DNA of 38,567 nt from assembly GCA_036510575.1 (NCBI GenBank), contig DATCDR010000161.1, forward strand, positions 1-38,567, read 5' to 3'. Below are positions 1 to 8,154 of this stretch, piece by piece; the first letter of the stretch is position 1; each line of letters begins with the position of its first letter. The notes under the pieces are model-generated. The model was given only the letters and a program-made list of their open reading frames with translations. It did not search any database and had not been told where the DNA came from. The stretch comes from DATCDR01 sp036510575 (GTDB taxonomy: Bacteria; Actinomycetota; Acidimicrobiia; Acidimicrobiales; Bog-793). The translations under genes and the position numbers were made by a program.

Positions 1-2
1 AG

Positions 3-698
3 TTTGCGGAGATGCGGCGGATGGGAATCCGCACCGTCATGATCACGGGCGACAATCCACTTACCGCGGCTGCGATCGCGCAAGAAGCAGGGGTTGACGA
101 CTATCTCGCGGAGGCGACGCCTGAGGCCAAGATGGCGCTCATCGTGTCCGAGCAGGAGGGCGGCAAGCTTGTCGCGATGACCGGGGACGGTACGAACGAT
201 GCCCCTGCGCTTGCCCAAGCCGACGTCGGGGTTGCGATGAACACCGGGACGACCGCGGCGAAGGAGGCCGGCAACATGGTCGACCTTGACTCGAACCCGA
301 CAAAGCTGATCGACATCGTCGAGATCGGCAAGCAGCTCTTGATCACTCGGGGATCGCTCACAACGTTTTCGATCGCTAACGACATCGCCAAGTACTTCGC
401 GATAATCCCCGCACTCTTTGCCGGGGCCTACGCCACGAGCGGCAACAAGCCGCTCGAGGTGCTGAACGTTATGAGGTTGCATTCGCCACAAAGCGCGGTG
501 CTCTCGGCGGTGATCTTCAACGCGTTGGTGATCGTCGCACTGATCCCGCTTGCACTTCGCGGCGTCAAGTTCCGAGCCGCCGGCTCGGCGTCGATTCTTC
601 GCCGCAACGTCCTTATCTACGGCGTCGGAGGGGTTATCACGCCCTTCTTGTTCATCAAGCTCATCGACCTCATCCTCACGGCGCTGCACGCGTACTAA
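3..698 (+). CDS. kdpB: Potassium-transporting P-type ATPase, subunit B (3' end only)
   Basis: This is the C-terminal third of KdpB, the catalytic P-type ATPase subunit of the high-affinity Kdp K+ pump in the cytoplasmic membrane. The reading frame is open from the first bases of the window, so the gene starts upstream. The P-domain hinge motif GDGTNDAPAL is present, preceded by the MITGDNPLTAAAIA segment, and followed by the KdpB-type stretch GTTAAKEAGNMVDLDSNPTK and hydrophobic C-terminal membrane segments. The phosphorylated DKTGT loop would lie outside the window. kdpC starts 13 bp after the stop, as in a normal kdpFABC operon. The assignment is secure; only the truncation by the window edge limits it. 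Confidence 0.97.
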   Translation, partial: FAEMRRMGIRTVMITGDNPLTAAAIAQEAGVDDYLAEATPEAKMALIVSEQEGGKLVAMTGDGTNDAPALAQADVGVAMNTGTTAAKEAGNMVDLDSNPTKLIDIVEIGKQLLITRGSLTTFSIANDIAKYFAIIPALFAGAYATSGNKPLEVLNVMRLHSPQSAVLSAVIFNALVIVALIPLALRGVKFRAAGSASILRRNVLIYGVGGVITPFLFIKLIDLILTALHAY

Positions 699-711
699 TG
701 GAGACCTACTG

Positions 712-1332
712 ATGCCTACCAACCTGATTCGATCGCTCACCTTCTCGGTGATCGTGCTTGCGCTCACCTTCGGCTTCGCCTTCGCCGGAGTCGGTGTGTC
801 CCAGCTCTTCTTTCGTCACCAGGCCGACGGGTCCATCAGCGCGGCGGGCTCGACGTTGATCGGACAGAACTGGGCCGCCGCTAGCTGTCCAGGGCACGCG
901 CTCGGCAGCTGTGTTTTCCACGGGCGGCCCGACGACACCGGCCCGTACGCGGCAGCCCCGAAAGAGCATGCGTCCGGCGGCGACAACCCGCTCGTCGCGA
1001 ATGGCGTCGGTGGGGAGTCCGCAGCGACGAACCTCGGACCGCGTTCGAAGGTGCTCCTCGCGAACACCGAGGAACTCATCGCCTACTGGCACAAGCTTGG
1101 CGTCGACCCGACGACTGATCTCGTCACCACCTCTGGAAGCAGCTACGACCCGGACATCACCGCGTCGGACGCGCTGGTGCAGGTTCCGATGGTCGCTAAG
1201 GCCACCGGCATCGCGCCGTCCACGCTTCGACACCTCATTTCCGTGGAGAATCACCCTGCGGAGCTCGGATTCCTCGGCAGCAGCTACATCGACGTACTGC
1301 AGCTGAACGAGGCACTCGTGAAACTACGCTGA
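712..1332 (+). CDS. kdpC: Potassium-transporting ATPase subunit C
   Basis: KdpC is the single-span accessory subunit of the KdpFABC pump and helps K+ access or nucleotide affinity. This 206-residue protein has an N-terminal membrane helix at about residues 8-30, followed by an extracytoplasmic-type domain. KdpC landmarks are visible: FHGRPDDTGPY near residue 70, TNLGPRSK, SGSSYDPDIT (the usual SGSGLDPDIS-like motif), and the C-terminal VLQLNEAL. Compared with the usual layout, the stretch between GRP and NLGP is longer by roughly 20 residues. The ATG at 712 is preceded by GGAG, and translation is probably coupled to kdpB 13 bp upstream. Confidence 0.95.
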   Translation: MPTNLIRSLTFSVIVLALTFGFAFAGVGVSQLFFRHQADGSISAAGSTLIGQNWAAASCPGHALGSCVFHGRPDDTGPYAAAPKEHASGGDNPLVANGVGGESAATNLGPRSKVLLANTEELIAYWHKLGVDPTTDLVTTSGSSYDPDITASDALVQVPMVAKATGIAPSTLRHLISVENHPAELGFLGSSYIDVLQLNEALVKLR

Positions 1333-1429
1333 GTGAGCCGGGGCGCGGTGATCCCGCGTAGGAACCCAGACGCGCTGACAGCTCCCCGTCAGCGGGCCGC
1401 GACGGGGACTCGATGGAACGGTTGACGAG

Positions 1430-2635
1430 ATGAGTGGCGACCTGATCGGCTCGACGGCGGACGACGACCTGACCGGCGTCGTAGAGGCCGCAGGTCATTT
1501 CCGTATCTACCTCGGGGCCGCTGCCGGGGTCGGGAAGACCTTCGCGATGTTGAACGAGGGAAATCGCCGGCATGGTCGTGGAACCGATGTGGTGATTGGC
1601 TTCGTCGAGACGCACGGTCGCCCGCACACGATCGAGCTCACCACCGACCTTGAGGCGGTGCCACTCGTCACCACCGTGTATCGGGGTACGACCTTTGAGG
1701 AGATGAACCTCGACGCGGTTCTCGAGCGGCATCCCGAGGTCGTGCTCATCGATGAGCTCGCGCATACGAACATTCCGGGATCTGGGCGGCACGCCAAGCG
1801 CTGGGAGGACGTGCTCGAGATTCTCGAGGCGGGTATCGACGTGATCACGACCGTCAACATCCAGCATCTTGAGAGCATCGCCGACGCCGTTGAACGGATG
1901 ACCGGGACCCAGGTACGTGAGCGGGTGCCCGATTGGGTCGTGCGAAAGGCCGACCAGATCGAGCTCGTGGACTCCTCGCCGGAGCAGCTCCGACGGCGCA
2001 TGCTGCACGGCAATATTTACCCCAAGGAGAAGGTTCCCCAGGCACTGGCGAACTTCTTTCGTTCCGACAATCTCATCGGCCTCCGGGAGCTCGCGTTGCG
2101 ATTTCTCGCTGACGAGACCGAGGAGGAGCTGCTCGAGCACCTTCGCCGTCGCCAGGACCAGACGCTCTGGGAGACGACGGAGCGGATCATGGTAGGGGTG
2201 ACGAATGCCGCCGGATTCGACCTCATCGTGCGACGAGCAGCCCGCATGAGCGCCAGGTCCAAGGGAGAGCTCCACGTCGTCCACGTCGTCCGAGGTGACG
2301 CCGTCGTACGCTCTGGTGAGAATCCGATCGAGACCACGCGACGCGTGGCGATCGATGTCGGTGCACACTGGGTCGAGCTACAAGGGGACGATGTTGCCGC
2401 GACGCTCATGGACTTCGCGCGCCGAACCCAGATCACCCAGATCGTCCTCGGCGCTAGTAGACGCAGCAGGTGGCGCGAGATCTGGTCGGGCGGCTCGATT
2501 GTCTGGAAGGTGCAGCGTCTCGCCGCCGCCGAGAGCGTGGACCTCCACATCATCGCGAGAATCGCGCTGCCAACAGATCTCGGGTCCACTACCACGCGCG
2601 CGGCACGCGGTGACCGGGAGGCTCCGGTCGACTGA
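1430..2635 (+). CDS. kdpD: Short KdpD: KdpD domain plus USP domain, no histidine kinase
   Basis: The 401-residue protein matches the N-terminal cytoplasmic half of the KdpD sensor. It has a Walker A motif GAAAGVGKT near residue 28, a GFVETHGRP segment, a Walker-B-like VVLIDELAHTN near residue 105, and the TTVNIQHLES segment. A universal-stress-protein (USP) like domain follows from about residue 250 (IMVGVTNA...) to about 385. Full KdpD is near 900 residues, with four membrane helices and a His kinase; here the frame ends after the USP domain and the next gene is a transporter. Short KdpD proteins of this kind are known from cyanobacteria and Deinococcus kdp operons. It probably senses K+ or nucleotide state without phosphotransfer (inference). 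The start has only a weak ribosome site, which suits a mid-operon gene. Confidence 0.9.
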   Translation: MSGDLIGSTADDDLTGVVEAAGHFRIYLGAAAGVGKTFAMLNEGNRRHGRGTDVVIGFVETHGRPHTIELTTDLEAVPLVTTVYRGTTFEEMNLDAVLERHPEVVLIDELAHTNIPGSGRHAKRWEDVLEILEAGIDVITTVNIQHLESIADAVERMTGTQVRERVPDWVVRKADQIELVDSSPEQLRRRMLHGNIYPKEKVPQALANFFRSDNLIGLRELALRFLADETEEELLEHLRRRQDQTLWETTERIMVGVTNAAGFDLIVRRAARMSARSKGELHVVHVVRGDAVVRSGENPIETTRRVAIDVGAHWVELQGDDVAATLMDFARRTQITQIVLGASRRSRWREIWSGGSIVWKVQRLAAAESVDLHIIARIALPTDLGSTTTRAARGDREAPVD

Positions 2636-2670
2636 GGACGGCAAGGTACTCGAGTTTGAGGGGCTCCGAG

Positions 2671-4614
2671 GTGAGTGAACGCCGGCGAGCCCGGCGAAGC
2701 GCAGCTGCGAACACCTGGCGAGTGCTTATCGGTCGGCCGCTTCGCAATAGCGAGGCGGCGAAGGAACAGATAACCCCCGTTGAAGGATTGTCCGCGCTTT
2801 CGCTCGACGCACTGACGTCGGTGGCGTACGGACCGGAGGCGATCGTCGTCGTGCTGGCCGTCGCAGGCGGCGGCGCACTCCATTTGGTGTTGCCGATCAC
2901 GCTTGCGATCATCGGACTCCTCTGCGTCCTCGTCTTCTCCTACCGCCAGGTCATCGATGCATATCCGGGTGGCGGTGGCGCGTACGCGGTCTCGCGCGCA
3001 AACTTCGGACCTCGGGTCGGACTCGTGGCCGGCGCGTCGCTGATCGTCGACTACACACTTACGGTCGCGGTTTCGATTGCAGCGGGCGTCGGGGCGCTCA
3101 CCTCGGCATTTCCTGGGCTCATGTCGGTCAGGGTGCCGATATGTCTCGCGATACTTGCCGTCGTCACGCTGTTCAACCTTCGCGGCCTCGGTGAGGCGGC
3201 CCGAGCCTTCCTGCTCCCAACCATGGTCTTTATCGTGGGACTGCTGGCGATCATCGCGATCGGCCTCGTGCATCCGCTTGCGCTCCACGCCGTCCAGCCC
3301 GGACGCCCACTACTTGCTACGCATGGACTGCAGACCGTTGGCATTCTGCTTGTCTTGAAGGCTTTCTCAGCGGGGTGCAGCGCGCTGACCGGTGTCGAGG
3401 CGATCGCAAACGGTGTCCCACTCTTTAAAGCGCCGCGCGAGCAGCGAGCGAAGCGGACCGAGCTACTGCTCGGCGTGATTCTCGGAACCATGCTGCTCGG
3501 CTTGGCCGTGCTTGCTAGCCGCTGGCACGTTGGCCCTCGATCGGGACAGACGGTGCTTAGCCAGATCATGGCCGACGCGGTTGGCCGCCACTGGGCGTAT
3601 TACATCGTCTCGCTGACGATCACGATGGTGCTGGCCCTCGCCGCGAACACCTCTTTTGGCGGGCTTCCAGTTCTCGCAAGCCTTCTCGCCCGCGACGACT
3701 ATCTGCCGCACCTTTTCGCGCTACGCGGCGATCGCCAGGTCTTTGCGAACGGCATTTGGGCGCTCGCGGTCTTGTCGGGCGCGCTTTTGGTAGCAGTGGG
3801 CGGCAACACGAACAGCTTGATTCCACTGTTCGCGATCGGAGTGTTCACGGGCTTCACGCTTGCCCAGAGCGGATTGGTCGTGCACTGGTGGCGCACCAGA
3901 CCACCGCACTGGCGACATCGCGCCGGGATCAACGCGCTGGGCGCGACGATGACAGCGGTCGCGACGATCGTCTTTCTCTTCTCGAAATTCCTCGAGGGCG
4001 CGTGGGTCGTAGTTGTGGCCGTTCCCTGCTTCGGTTTGCTGTTTGTACGCGTGCGCGCTTACTACCTGCGCGCGGGCGTCGCGCTCGGACTCGGTCGTCG
4101 CCAGGAGCATCCCCGCGCGCGCCATTCGCTGGTGATCGTGCCGGTGACCGCGGTTTCGCGTCTCACCCTCTACGCGCTCTCTGAGGCGCTCTCGCTCGGG
4201 AGCGAGGTCATCGCGGTCACGGTCGTGATGGAGGGTGGCGAGCTTGGCGCTGCACAGGGGAACGCGCTCGCGGCAGAGTGGGCGAAGTGGGATCCCGGCG
4301 TTTCACTTCAGGTGCTGCAAACCGAGTACAGCTCGGTCGTCGAGCCGATCACGGCGTTCATTGACGAGCTCAGAGCAGCCGACGATAGGCAGATCGTCGT
4401 GTTGATTCCAACGGTCATCCCTGATCGAGTCAGGTACCGGATACTTCACAATCAGATAGACCTGGTCCTCTCCGCCGCGCTGCGATCGCGTCCCGACGTC
4501 ATCGTCGCCCGCGTGCAGCTACCAACGAGCGCGTTGAAAGAGCGACGGGCTTCGCGCCGCTCGGGGTCCGGCAACTCCACTTCGCGGACATCTTCACCGC
4601 GTCGTTCTCGCTAG
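2671..4614 (+). CDS. kimA: KimA/KupA-type potassium transporter (APC superfamily)
   Basis: A 647-residue membrane protein with about 12 hydrophobic helices and a C-terminal cytoplasmic domain of some 150 residues. It follows the Bacillus KimA (YdaO) pattern closely: an N-terminal IGRPLRNSEAAKEQ, then LSLDALTSVAYGPEAI, SYRQVIDAYPGGGGAY, VDYTLTVAVSI, KAFSAGCSALTGVEAI and LALAANTSFGGLPVLAS, and a tail with IPTVIPDRVRYRILHNQ. KimA is a high-affinity K+/H+ symporter regulated by c-di-AMP in Firmicutes. I choose GTG at 2671 because GAGGGG lies 7 nt upstream; a TTG at 2656 is an alternative. It lies 35 bp after the short kdpD and is probably co-transcribed, making a combined Kdp-KimA potassium operon. 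The last 35 residues are Ser/Arg rich, unlike the family. A generic amino-acid permease is less likely. Confidence 0.88.
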   Translation: MSERRRARRSAAANTWRVLIGRPLRNSEAAKEQITPVEGLSALSLDALTSVAYGPEAIVVVLAVAGGGALHLVLPITLAIIGLLCVLVFSYRQVIDAYPGGGGAYAVSRANFGPRVGLVAGASLIVDYTLTVAVSIAAGVGALTSAFPGLMSVRVPICLAILAVVTLFNLRGLGEAARAFLLPTMVFIVGLLAIIAIGLVHPLALHAVQPGRPLLATHGLQTVGILLVLKAFSAGCSALTGVEAIANGVPLFKAPREQRAKRTELLLGVILGTMLLGLAVLASRWHVGPRSGQTVLSQIMADAVGRHWAYYIVSLTITMVLALAANTSFGGLPVLASLLARDDYLPHLFALRGDRQVFANGIWALAVLSGALLVAVGGNTNSLIPLFAIGVFTGFTLAQSGLVVHWWRTRPPHWRHRAGINALGATMTAVATIVFLFSKFLEGAWVVVVAVPCFGLLFVRVRAYYLRAGVALGLGRRQEHPRARHSLVIVPVTAVSRLTLYALSEALSLGSEVIAVTVVMEGGELGAAQGNALAAEWAKWDPGVSLQVLQTEYSSVVEPITAFIDELRAADDRQIVVLIPTVIPDRVRYRILHNQIDLVLSAALRSRPDVIVARVQLPTSALKERRASRRSGSGNSTSRTSSPRRSR

Positions 4615-4698
4615 TTTCCTTTGCCCGACATCGGGTCCGGAGTTGTGACGCCAGCGACGGCGTTGCGGCCGGTCCTCTAGCGCGCCTAAGGGATAAAT

Positions 4699-5397
4699 TC
4701 AGGCGAGCTCGACCGCTTTCGGCCGCGCCGACCTCGCTGGTGCGTCGGGCGACTCGGGCGGGAGCATGGAGCCAGCGAGGCGACCGAGCCTCGCCAGCCG
4801 CTCTACCTCCTGGCGCCGGAACGACGGGCCCTCGAAGCGGCACGCGAGCACACACGTGTGTTCGTCGACCGGCGCGGCAGCGAGCGACAGCCTCTCGGAG
4901 TGCAGTGACGAGGGGACCCAGTTATCGTCCGCGTCGAGCGTTGTCGCTTCCTTTAGTGGCATCCACGGCAAGCTCGTCCAGCGCACTCGTGGGCCATTCG
5001 GGCTTGCGTGGGTTACAGCCACCCCAGAGCCTGCTGAGGAGATGATCACTGCCCAGTCGCAGACGATGATCGCCGGCACAAGGCGCGCGAGGAGTTCAAG
5101 GCTCGGTCGCGGACTCGTCGCGAGCGTCGAGATCAGCTCCAGCTCGCGGTGGAGCTCGACTTGTGGGGTCACGCGCACGCAGTCCAGGATGATCCCGGCT
5201 TCGGCGCTGAGCGCCTGTGTGATCTCGACGGGGTCGAGGTCGTCGACTTGGATCACGAAGTCATCGACGACCGAGGTGCCCTCACGGTCGACTACGTCCA
5301 TCGCGAGGATGTTGCCGCCGATGCGAGCAATCGCCGCGGTGGCTGCCGACAGCGATCCGGGCCTGTCGTCGAGAATGAGTCGAATAAGTACTTGCAT
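4699..5397 (-). CDS. ACT-domain protein with C-terminal GAF-like region
   Basis: A 232-residue soluble protein. Residues 1-75 form an ACT domain (QVLIRLILDDRPGSLSAATA, then GGNILAMDVVDREG and VDDFVIQV), a small-molecule, usually amino-acid, binding fold. Residues 85-215 contain a sensor-like region with hydrophobic strands (IVCDWAVIISSAG, CVLACRFEGPSF) that resembles a GAF domain, though this is an inference from pattern only. There is no catalytic domain, so a regulatory or ligand-sensing role is likely. The ATG is preceded by a strong AAGGAGG with 8 nt spacing. The gene is convergent with kimA. Its ligand and target cannot be told. Confidence 0.75.
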   Translation of the reverse strand: MQVLIRLILDDRPGSLSAATAAIARIGGNILAMDVVDREGTSVVDDFVIQVDDLDPVEITQALSAEAGIILDCVRVTPQVELHRELELISTLATSPRPSLELLARLVPAIIVCDWAVIISSAGSGVAVTHASPNGPRVRWTSLPWMPLKEATTLDADDNWVPSSLHSERLSLAAAPVDEHTCVLACRFEGPSFRRQEVERLARLGRLAGSMLPPESPDAPARSARPKAVELA

Positions 5398-5567
5398 CGC
5401 TGCCGCCTCCTTGTGGCCACGATGGCAGGTTTTGATTTCTGCAGTTCGCCGCGACGGTTACGTGCGCGTGAAGATTTCTTCCGCGTCGATGAGGCCAGCC
5501 GAGCAGTGCTGCGGTGACATCGCGCAAGTCAGCGTGGCTGCGCGTACGAGGAGGAGCGCGACTCGTC

Positions 5568-6047
5568 CTAGGAGATCAAGGGCATCTTGCGGGCGAGTAC
5601 TTCGAGCTTCGCGAGCGGGGCGATCGTGAACATCTGTACCTGGTCCGTGCCGTCTAGGACGTAGAGGTACCGCTCCGTGCCGATCACATAGCTGTAGGCG
5701 AACGACTTGATCCCGGTGATCGTCCGGAGCTGATGCGACGGAGCGTTCGATGCCTTGACGGCGGCAAAGGACGCCGCCGTGGCCGGGACGTAGTTGATCG
5801 TCACTTCATTGGCGGCCCTGCCGCTATTGCCGTAGTAGGAGCAGATGAGCGCTTTGGGGTTCGTTTCTGGGTGCACCGAGGTCACGTGCGCCGCATCGAT
5901 GCCGAGTGCGGCGTTGATCGTCGCGATGCCTAGCGTGCCACACGTCGCAGTCGCCGCACCCGCTTGGAGTGCGCTCATTCCCGTGCCGGCAAGGACGATG
6001 GCTCCGACGGCGATAAGACGGAGTCGATTCAGCCAATGACGCGTCAC
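5568..6047 (-). CDS. Small secreted protein of unknown function
   Basis: A 159-residue protein with an N-terminal signal peptide: basic start TRHWLNRLRL, hydrophobic core LIAVGAIVLAGTGMSAL, and a probable cleavage after QAGA. The mature part has two cysteines (CGTLG and ICSYYG) spaced as in small extracytoplasmic proteins of the DUF3558 type, plus a predicted beta-rich body with repeated Tyr and Val. I choose the GTG at 6047 because AAGGAG lies 6 nt upstream; longer readings in this frame overlap the divergent gene. There is no lipobox, so it is probably released or cell-wall associated. No function is assigned. Confidence 0.7.
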   Translation of the reverse strand: MTRHWLNRLRLIAVGAIVLAGTGMSALQAGAATATCGTLGIATINAALGIDAAHVTSVHPETNPKALICSYYGNSGRAANEVTINYVPATAASFAAVKASNAPSHQLRTITGIKSFAYSYVIGTERYLYVLDGTDQVQMFTIAPLAKLEVLARKMPLIS

Positions 6048-6192
6048 CGCAATCTCCTTGACCGGCTCATTCGAATGCTGCGCAGCATATTCGCGTGGCT
6101 CTAGTGACCTATGTCCGGTCCGCCGGCTGGGGTGAGCTCGAACGTCGAGGTCGGCGATATTTGCCCGAAGCGCTCGACCGGTTAGGAGCTTG

Positions 6193-6660
6193 ATGGACGG
6201 CGAAGAAGTTCCGGCTGAACCCGGTAGCGACGGCGCTGTGCACCTCGTGTATGGGTTCACGATCGAGCAGACATTGCGAGCTGGGCCCGGCGCGATCTTC
6301 GTCGCGTGGACGGAGGCCTTCGATACCTGGTTCGCGCTGCCCGGCGCTATCCGCATGACTCCACGCGTTGGAGAGCCGTACTGGTTCGATGTCGAACACG
6401 ATGGCGAACGGCACCCGCACACGGGCGATTCACCGCGCTCGAGCCTGCCAGCCTGGTTAGCCAGACATGGGTCACCGGTAGGGGCGGCACCGACGGGTCC
6501 GAGACGCTGCTGACAATCGAGTTTGGAGTCGGTGGCGCCCGGGACGCGGATTCGACTGACCCACAGCGGCTTCTATGACGAAGCGACGTCGGACCGACAC
6601 GCCGAAGCGTGGCCTCAGATTCTCGACCACCTGGACGAGGTGCTCTCCGGCGGCATTTGA
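6193..6660 (+). pseudogene. AHSA1/SRPBCC-domain protein broken by two frameshifts
   Basis: Three pieces in two frames together give a complete AHSA1-like (Activator of Hsp90 ATPase homology, START/SRPBCC fold) protein of about 155 residues. The first piece (from ATG 6193, AGGAG upstream) runs through AIFVAWTEAFDTWFA and GEPYWFDVEHDGERHP. Near 6421 the reading passes to another frame, giving GRFTALEPASLVSQTWVTG and ETLLTIEFGV. Near 6535-6540 it returns to the first frame, giving GTRIRLTHSGFYDEATSDRH and a normal end at 6660. One lost base and one gained base restore the frame overall. This is either a recent pseudogene or a pair of assembly indels. Small hydrophobic ligand binding is the family norm; the ligand is unknown. 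Confidence 0.75.
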
Positions 6661-6751
6661 GACGCCAGACGTTTGCGATCTCGCCATCTGCTCCGAACGC
6701 GGCTCCAGGCGCCGAAGCGGTTTCTGACCCAGAGGTGAGCCCGCCCCGAGA

Positions 6752-7126
6752 TCAGTGTGTGAGCGCGGCGGCCAGCCCATCGACGTCGATGACGGTGACG
6801 GTGAGCGCTGAGTGCCCACTGCGCTTCAGCACGGAGGGCACCTTCTCACGGAAGTGCACGCAGACGCCCGCCCGCTTGTTGGTCCCGAATGTGAGCCCGT
6901 CATCGGCCATTGACAGTCGCGGTCCTACCGCGGTCCACCACCGATAGTCGCGGGTGACGTGTGCATCTTCGATGTTGTCGAGTGGCGTCTCGAGCTTGAA
7001 AAGCCCGAATTTCGCGATAAACGAGGTGTCGGTCAAGGTGACGCCATCACGTCCAGGTCGCACGCCGCACGGCAATAACAGCGGGAGATATCGCTTCTCG
7101 ACGCGGTACTTGAAAACTTGCGGCAT
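6752..7126 (-). CDS. Conserved hypothetical protein
   Basis: A 124-residue soluble protein starting at an ATG with a GAGGAG-like ribosome site about 8 nt upstream. It has a compact beta-rich look with the segments FKYRVEKRYLPLL, VTLTDTSFIAKFGLFKLETP, NIEDAHVTRDYRWWTAVGP, and a C-terminal VTVIDVDGLAAAL. The pattern (a strand, an 'A.FG...LETPL.NI' core, then a basic region) recalls bacterial PH-like proteins found in actinobacteria, but I do not recognise a named family with confidence. It is convergent with the AHSA1 gene and divergent from the FrnE-like gene. Confidence 0.65.
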   Translation of the reverse strand: MPQVFKYRVEKRYLPLLLPCGVRPGRDGVTLTDTSFIAKFGLFKLETPLDNIEDAHVTRDYRWWTAVGPRLSMADDGLTFGTNKRAGVCVHFREKVPSVLKRSGHSALTVTVIDVDGLAAALTH

Positions 7127-7334
7127 AGGCCACGTCTCCTCTGTGTTTCCGTAACGACGTTACCTGCCTCGAGAATCGGCCGCCGTTCGATGTCGGAACG
7201 ACGCGTTCAACGCCGCCGGCAGCCGGCATCGATGGCGCGCAGCCAGGCTTTAGGAAGCTCATCCGACGTGGGTTTGGATCGTGGTGTCGCGACGGACGAG
7301 AAATAATCGAGTGGGCCGAGCTGTTGTCTTTTGT

Positions 7335-8039
7335 ATGAAGATCGAGATTTTCTCCGACGTCGTGTGTCCGTGGTGTGCGATCGGCAAGCGTCGATTCGAA
7401 GCAGCGCTCGGCGAATTCAGCCACGCGGACGAGGTGGACGTGCACTGGCGCGCCTTTGAGCTCGATCCCTCGGCGCCGACAGTGCCTGATCCAGGCGTCG
7501 ATACCGCGGCGCATCTGGCCGCGAAGTACGGCATGACGAGAGAGGCCGCTGTCGCCTCCCGGGAGAAGTTGGCGGCGATGGCAGCCCTCGACGGCCTGGA
7601 CTTTCACTTCGAGAAGACAAAGCGCGGGAATACCTTCGACGCGCATCGGCTCTTGCACTACGCGTATGAGGTCGGGCTCCAAGACGAGTTGAAGGAGCGT
7701 CTCTTTGTCGCGTACTTCACGGAGGGCGCGTTGATCAGTGACCGCGCGACGCTCGTCCGTCTCGGCGGAGAAATAGGGCTGGACGAAGCTAAGAGTGCGG
7801 ATGTACTCGATGAGGATCGGTACGCGGCCGAGGTTCGTGAAGACGAGCTCGAGGCCCGCACGCTCGGGATCAACGGCGTGCCGTTTTTCGTCATCGATCG
7901 TCGCTACGGCATCTCCGGGGCGCAGAGCCCTGCCGCCATTCTGCAGGTTCTAGGTGAGGCATGGGCGAAGTCGCACCCGCTCACCGTCATGTCGGACGAT
8001 CCCGGCCTGGCATGTGAGGGCGACGCCTGCTCGATCTGA
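7335..8039 (+). CDS. DsbA-family oxidoreductase, FrnE-like
   Basis: A 234-residue thioredoxin-fold protein of the DsbA/FrnE group without a signal peptide, so probably cytoplasmic. The active site CPWC sits at residues 11-14 right after the first beta strand. The inserted alpha-helical domain (residues about 55-160) has the family sequence FDAHRLLHYA, and the cis-proline loop is GVPFFVID. The C-terminus carries an extra Cys pair in CEGDAC, as is common in actinobacterial members. It probably acts as a thiol-disulfide oxidoreductase or isomerase in redox stress. The ATG has no Shine-Dalgarno sequence and no good -10 box was seen, so the start is chosen by homology. Confidence 0.88.
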   Translation: MKIEIFSDVVCPWCAIGKRRFEAALGEFSHADEVDVHWRAFELDPSAPTVPDPGVDTAAHLAAKYGMTREAAVASREKLAAMAALDGLDFHFEKTKRGNTFDAHRLLHYAYEVGLQDELKERLFVAYFTEGALISDRATLVRLGGEIGLDEAKSADVLDEDRYAAEVREDELEARTLGINGVPFFVIDRRYGISGAQSPAAILQVLGEAWAKSHPLTVMSDDPGLACEGDACSI

Positions 8040-8080
8040 TCGCGTCGCCACCCTACGATGGGTGAGCCGAATCGGGGTGG

Positions 8081-8120
8081 AGGCGATAGCTTCGCCTGGG
8101 ACTGTATCGGTCATCGACCG
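8081..8120. terminator. Tandem hairpins between convergent genes
   Basis: Two perfect inverted repeats lie between the 3' ends of the FrnE-like gene and ndh. The first is AGGCGA with a 5-nt loop to TCGCCT (8081-8097). The second is CGGTC with a 3-nt loop to GACCG (8108-8120). There is no T tract, which is common for high-GC actinobacterial terminators. Function is inferred from position. Confidence 0.4.
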
Positions 8121-8154
8121 AGCAGCGCGTACTGCATCGCCGTCTCCTAGGACG

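Noticed and set aside
1235..2368. Long minus-strand frame antisense to kdpD
   Set aside because: It is a GC-rich shadow of kdpD with no family features.
2636..2670. A c-di-AMP (ydaO) riboswitch before kimA
   Set aside because: Only 35 bp separate kdpD from kimA, which is far too short for the aptamer.
4648..4663. Possible hairpin ACGCC-N6-GGCGT between kimA and the ACT gene
   Set aside because: Only 5 bp and no T tract; such short stems are frequent in high-GC DNA.
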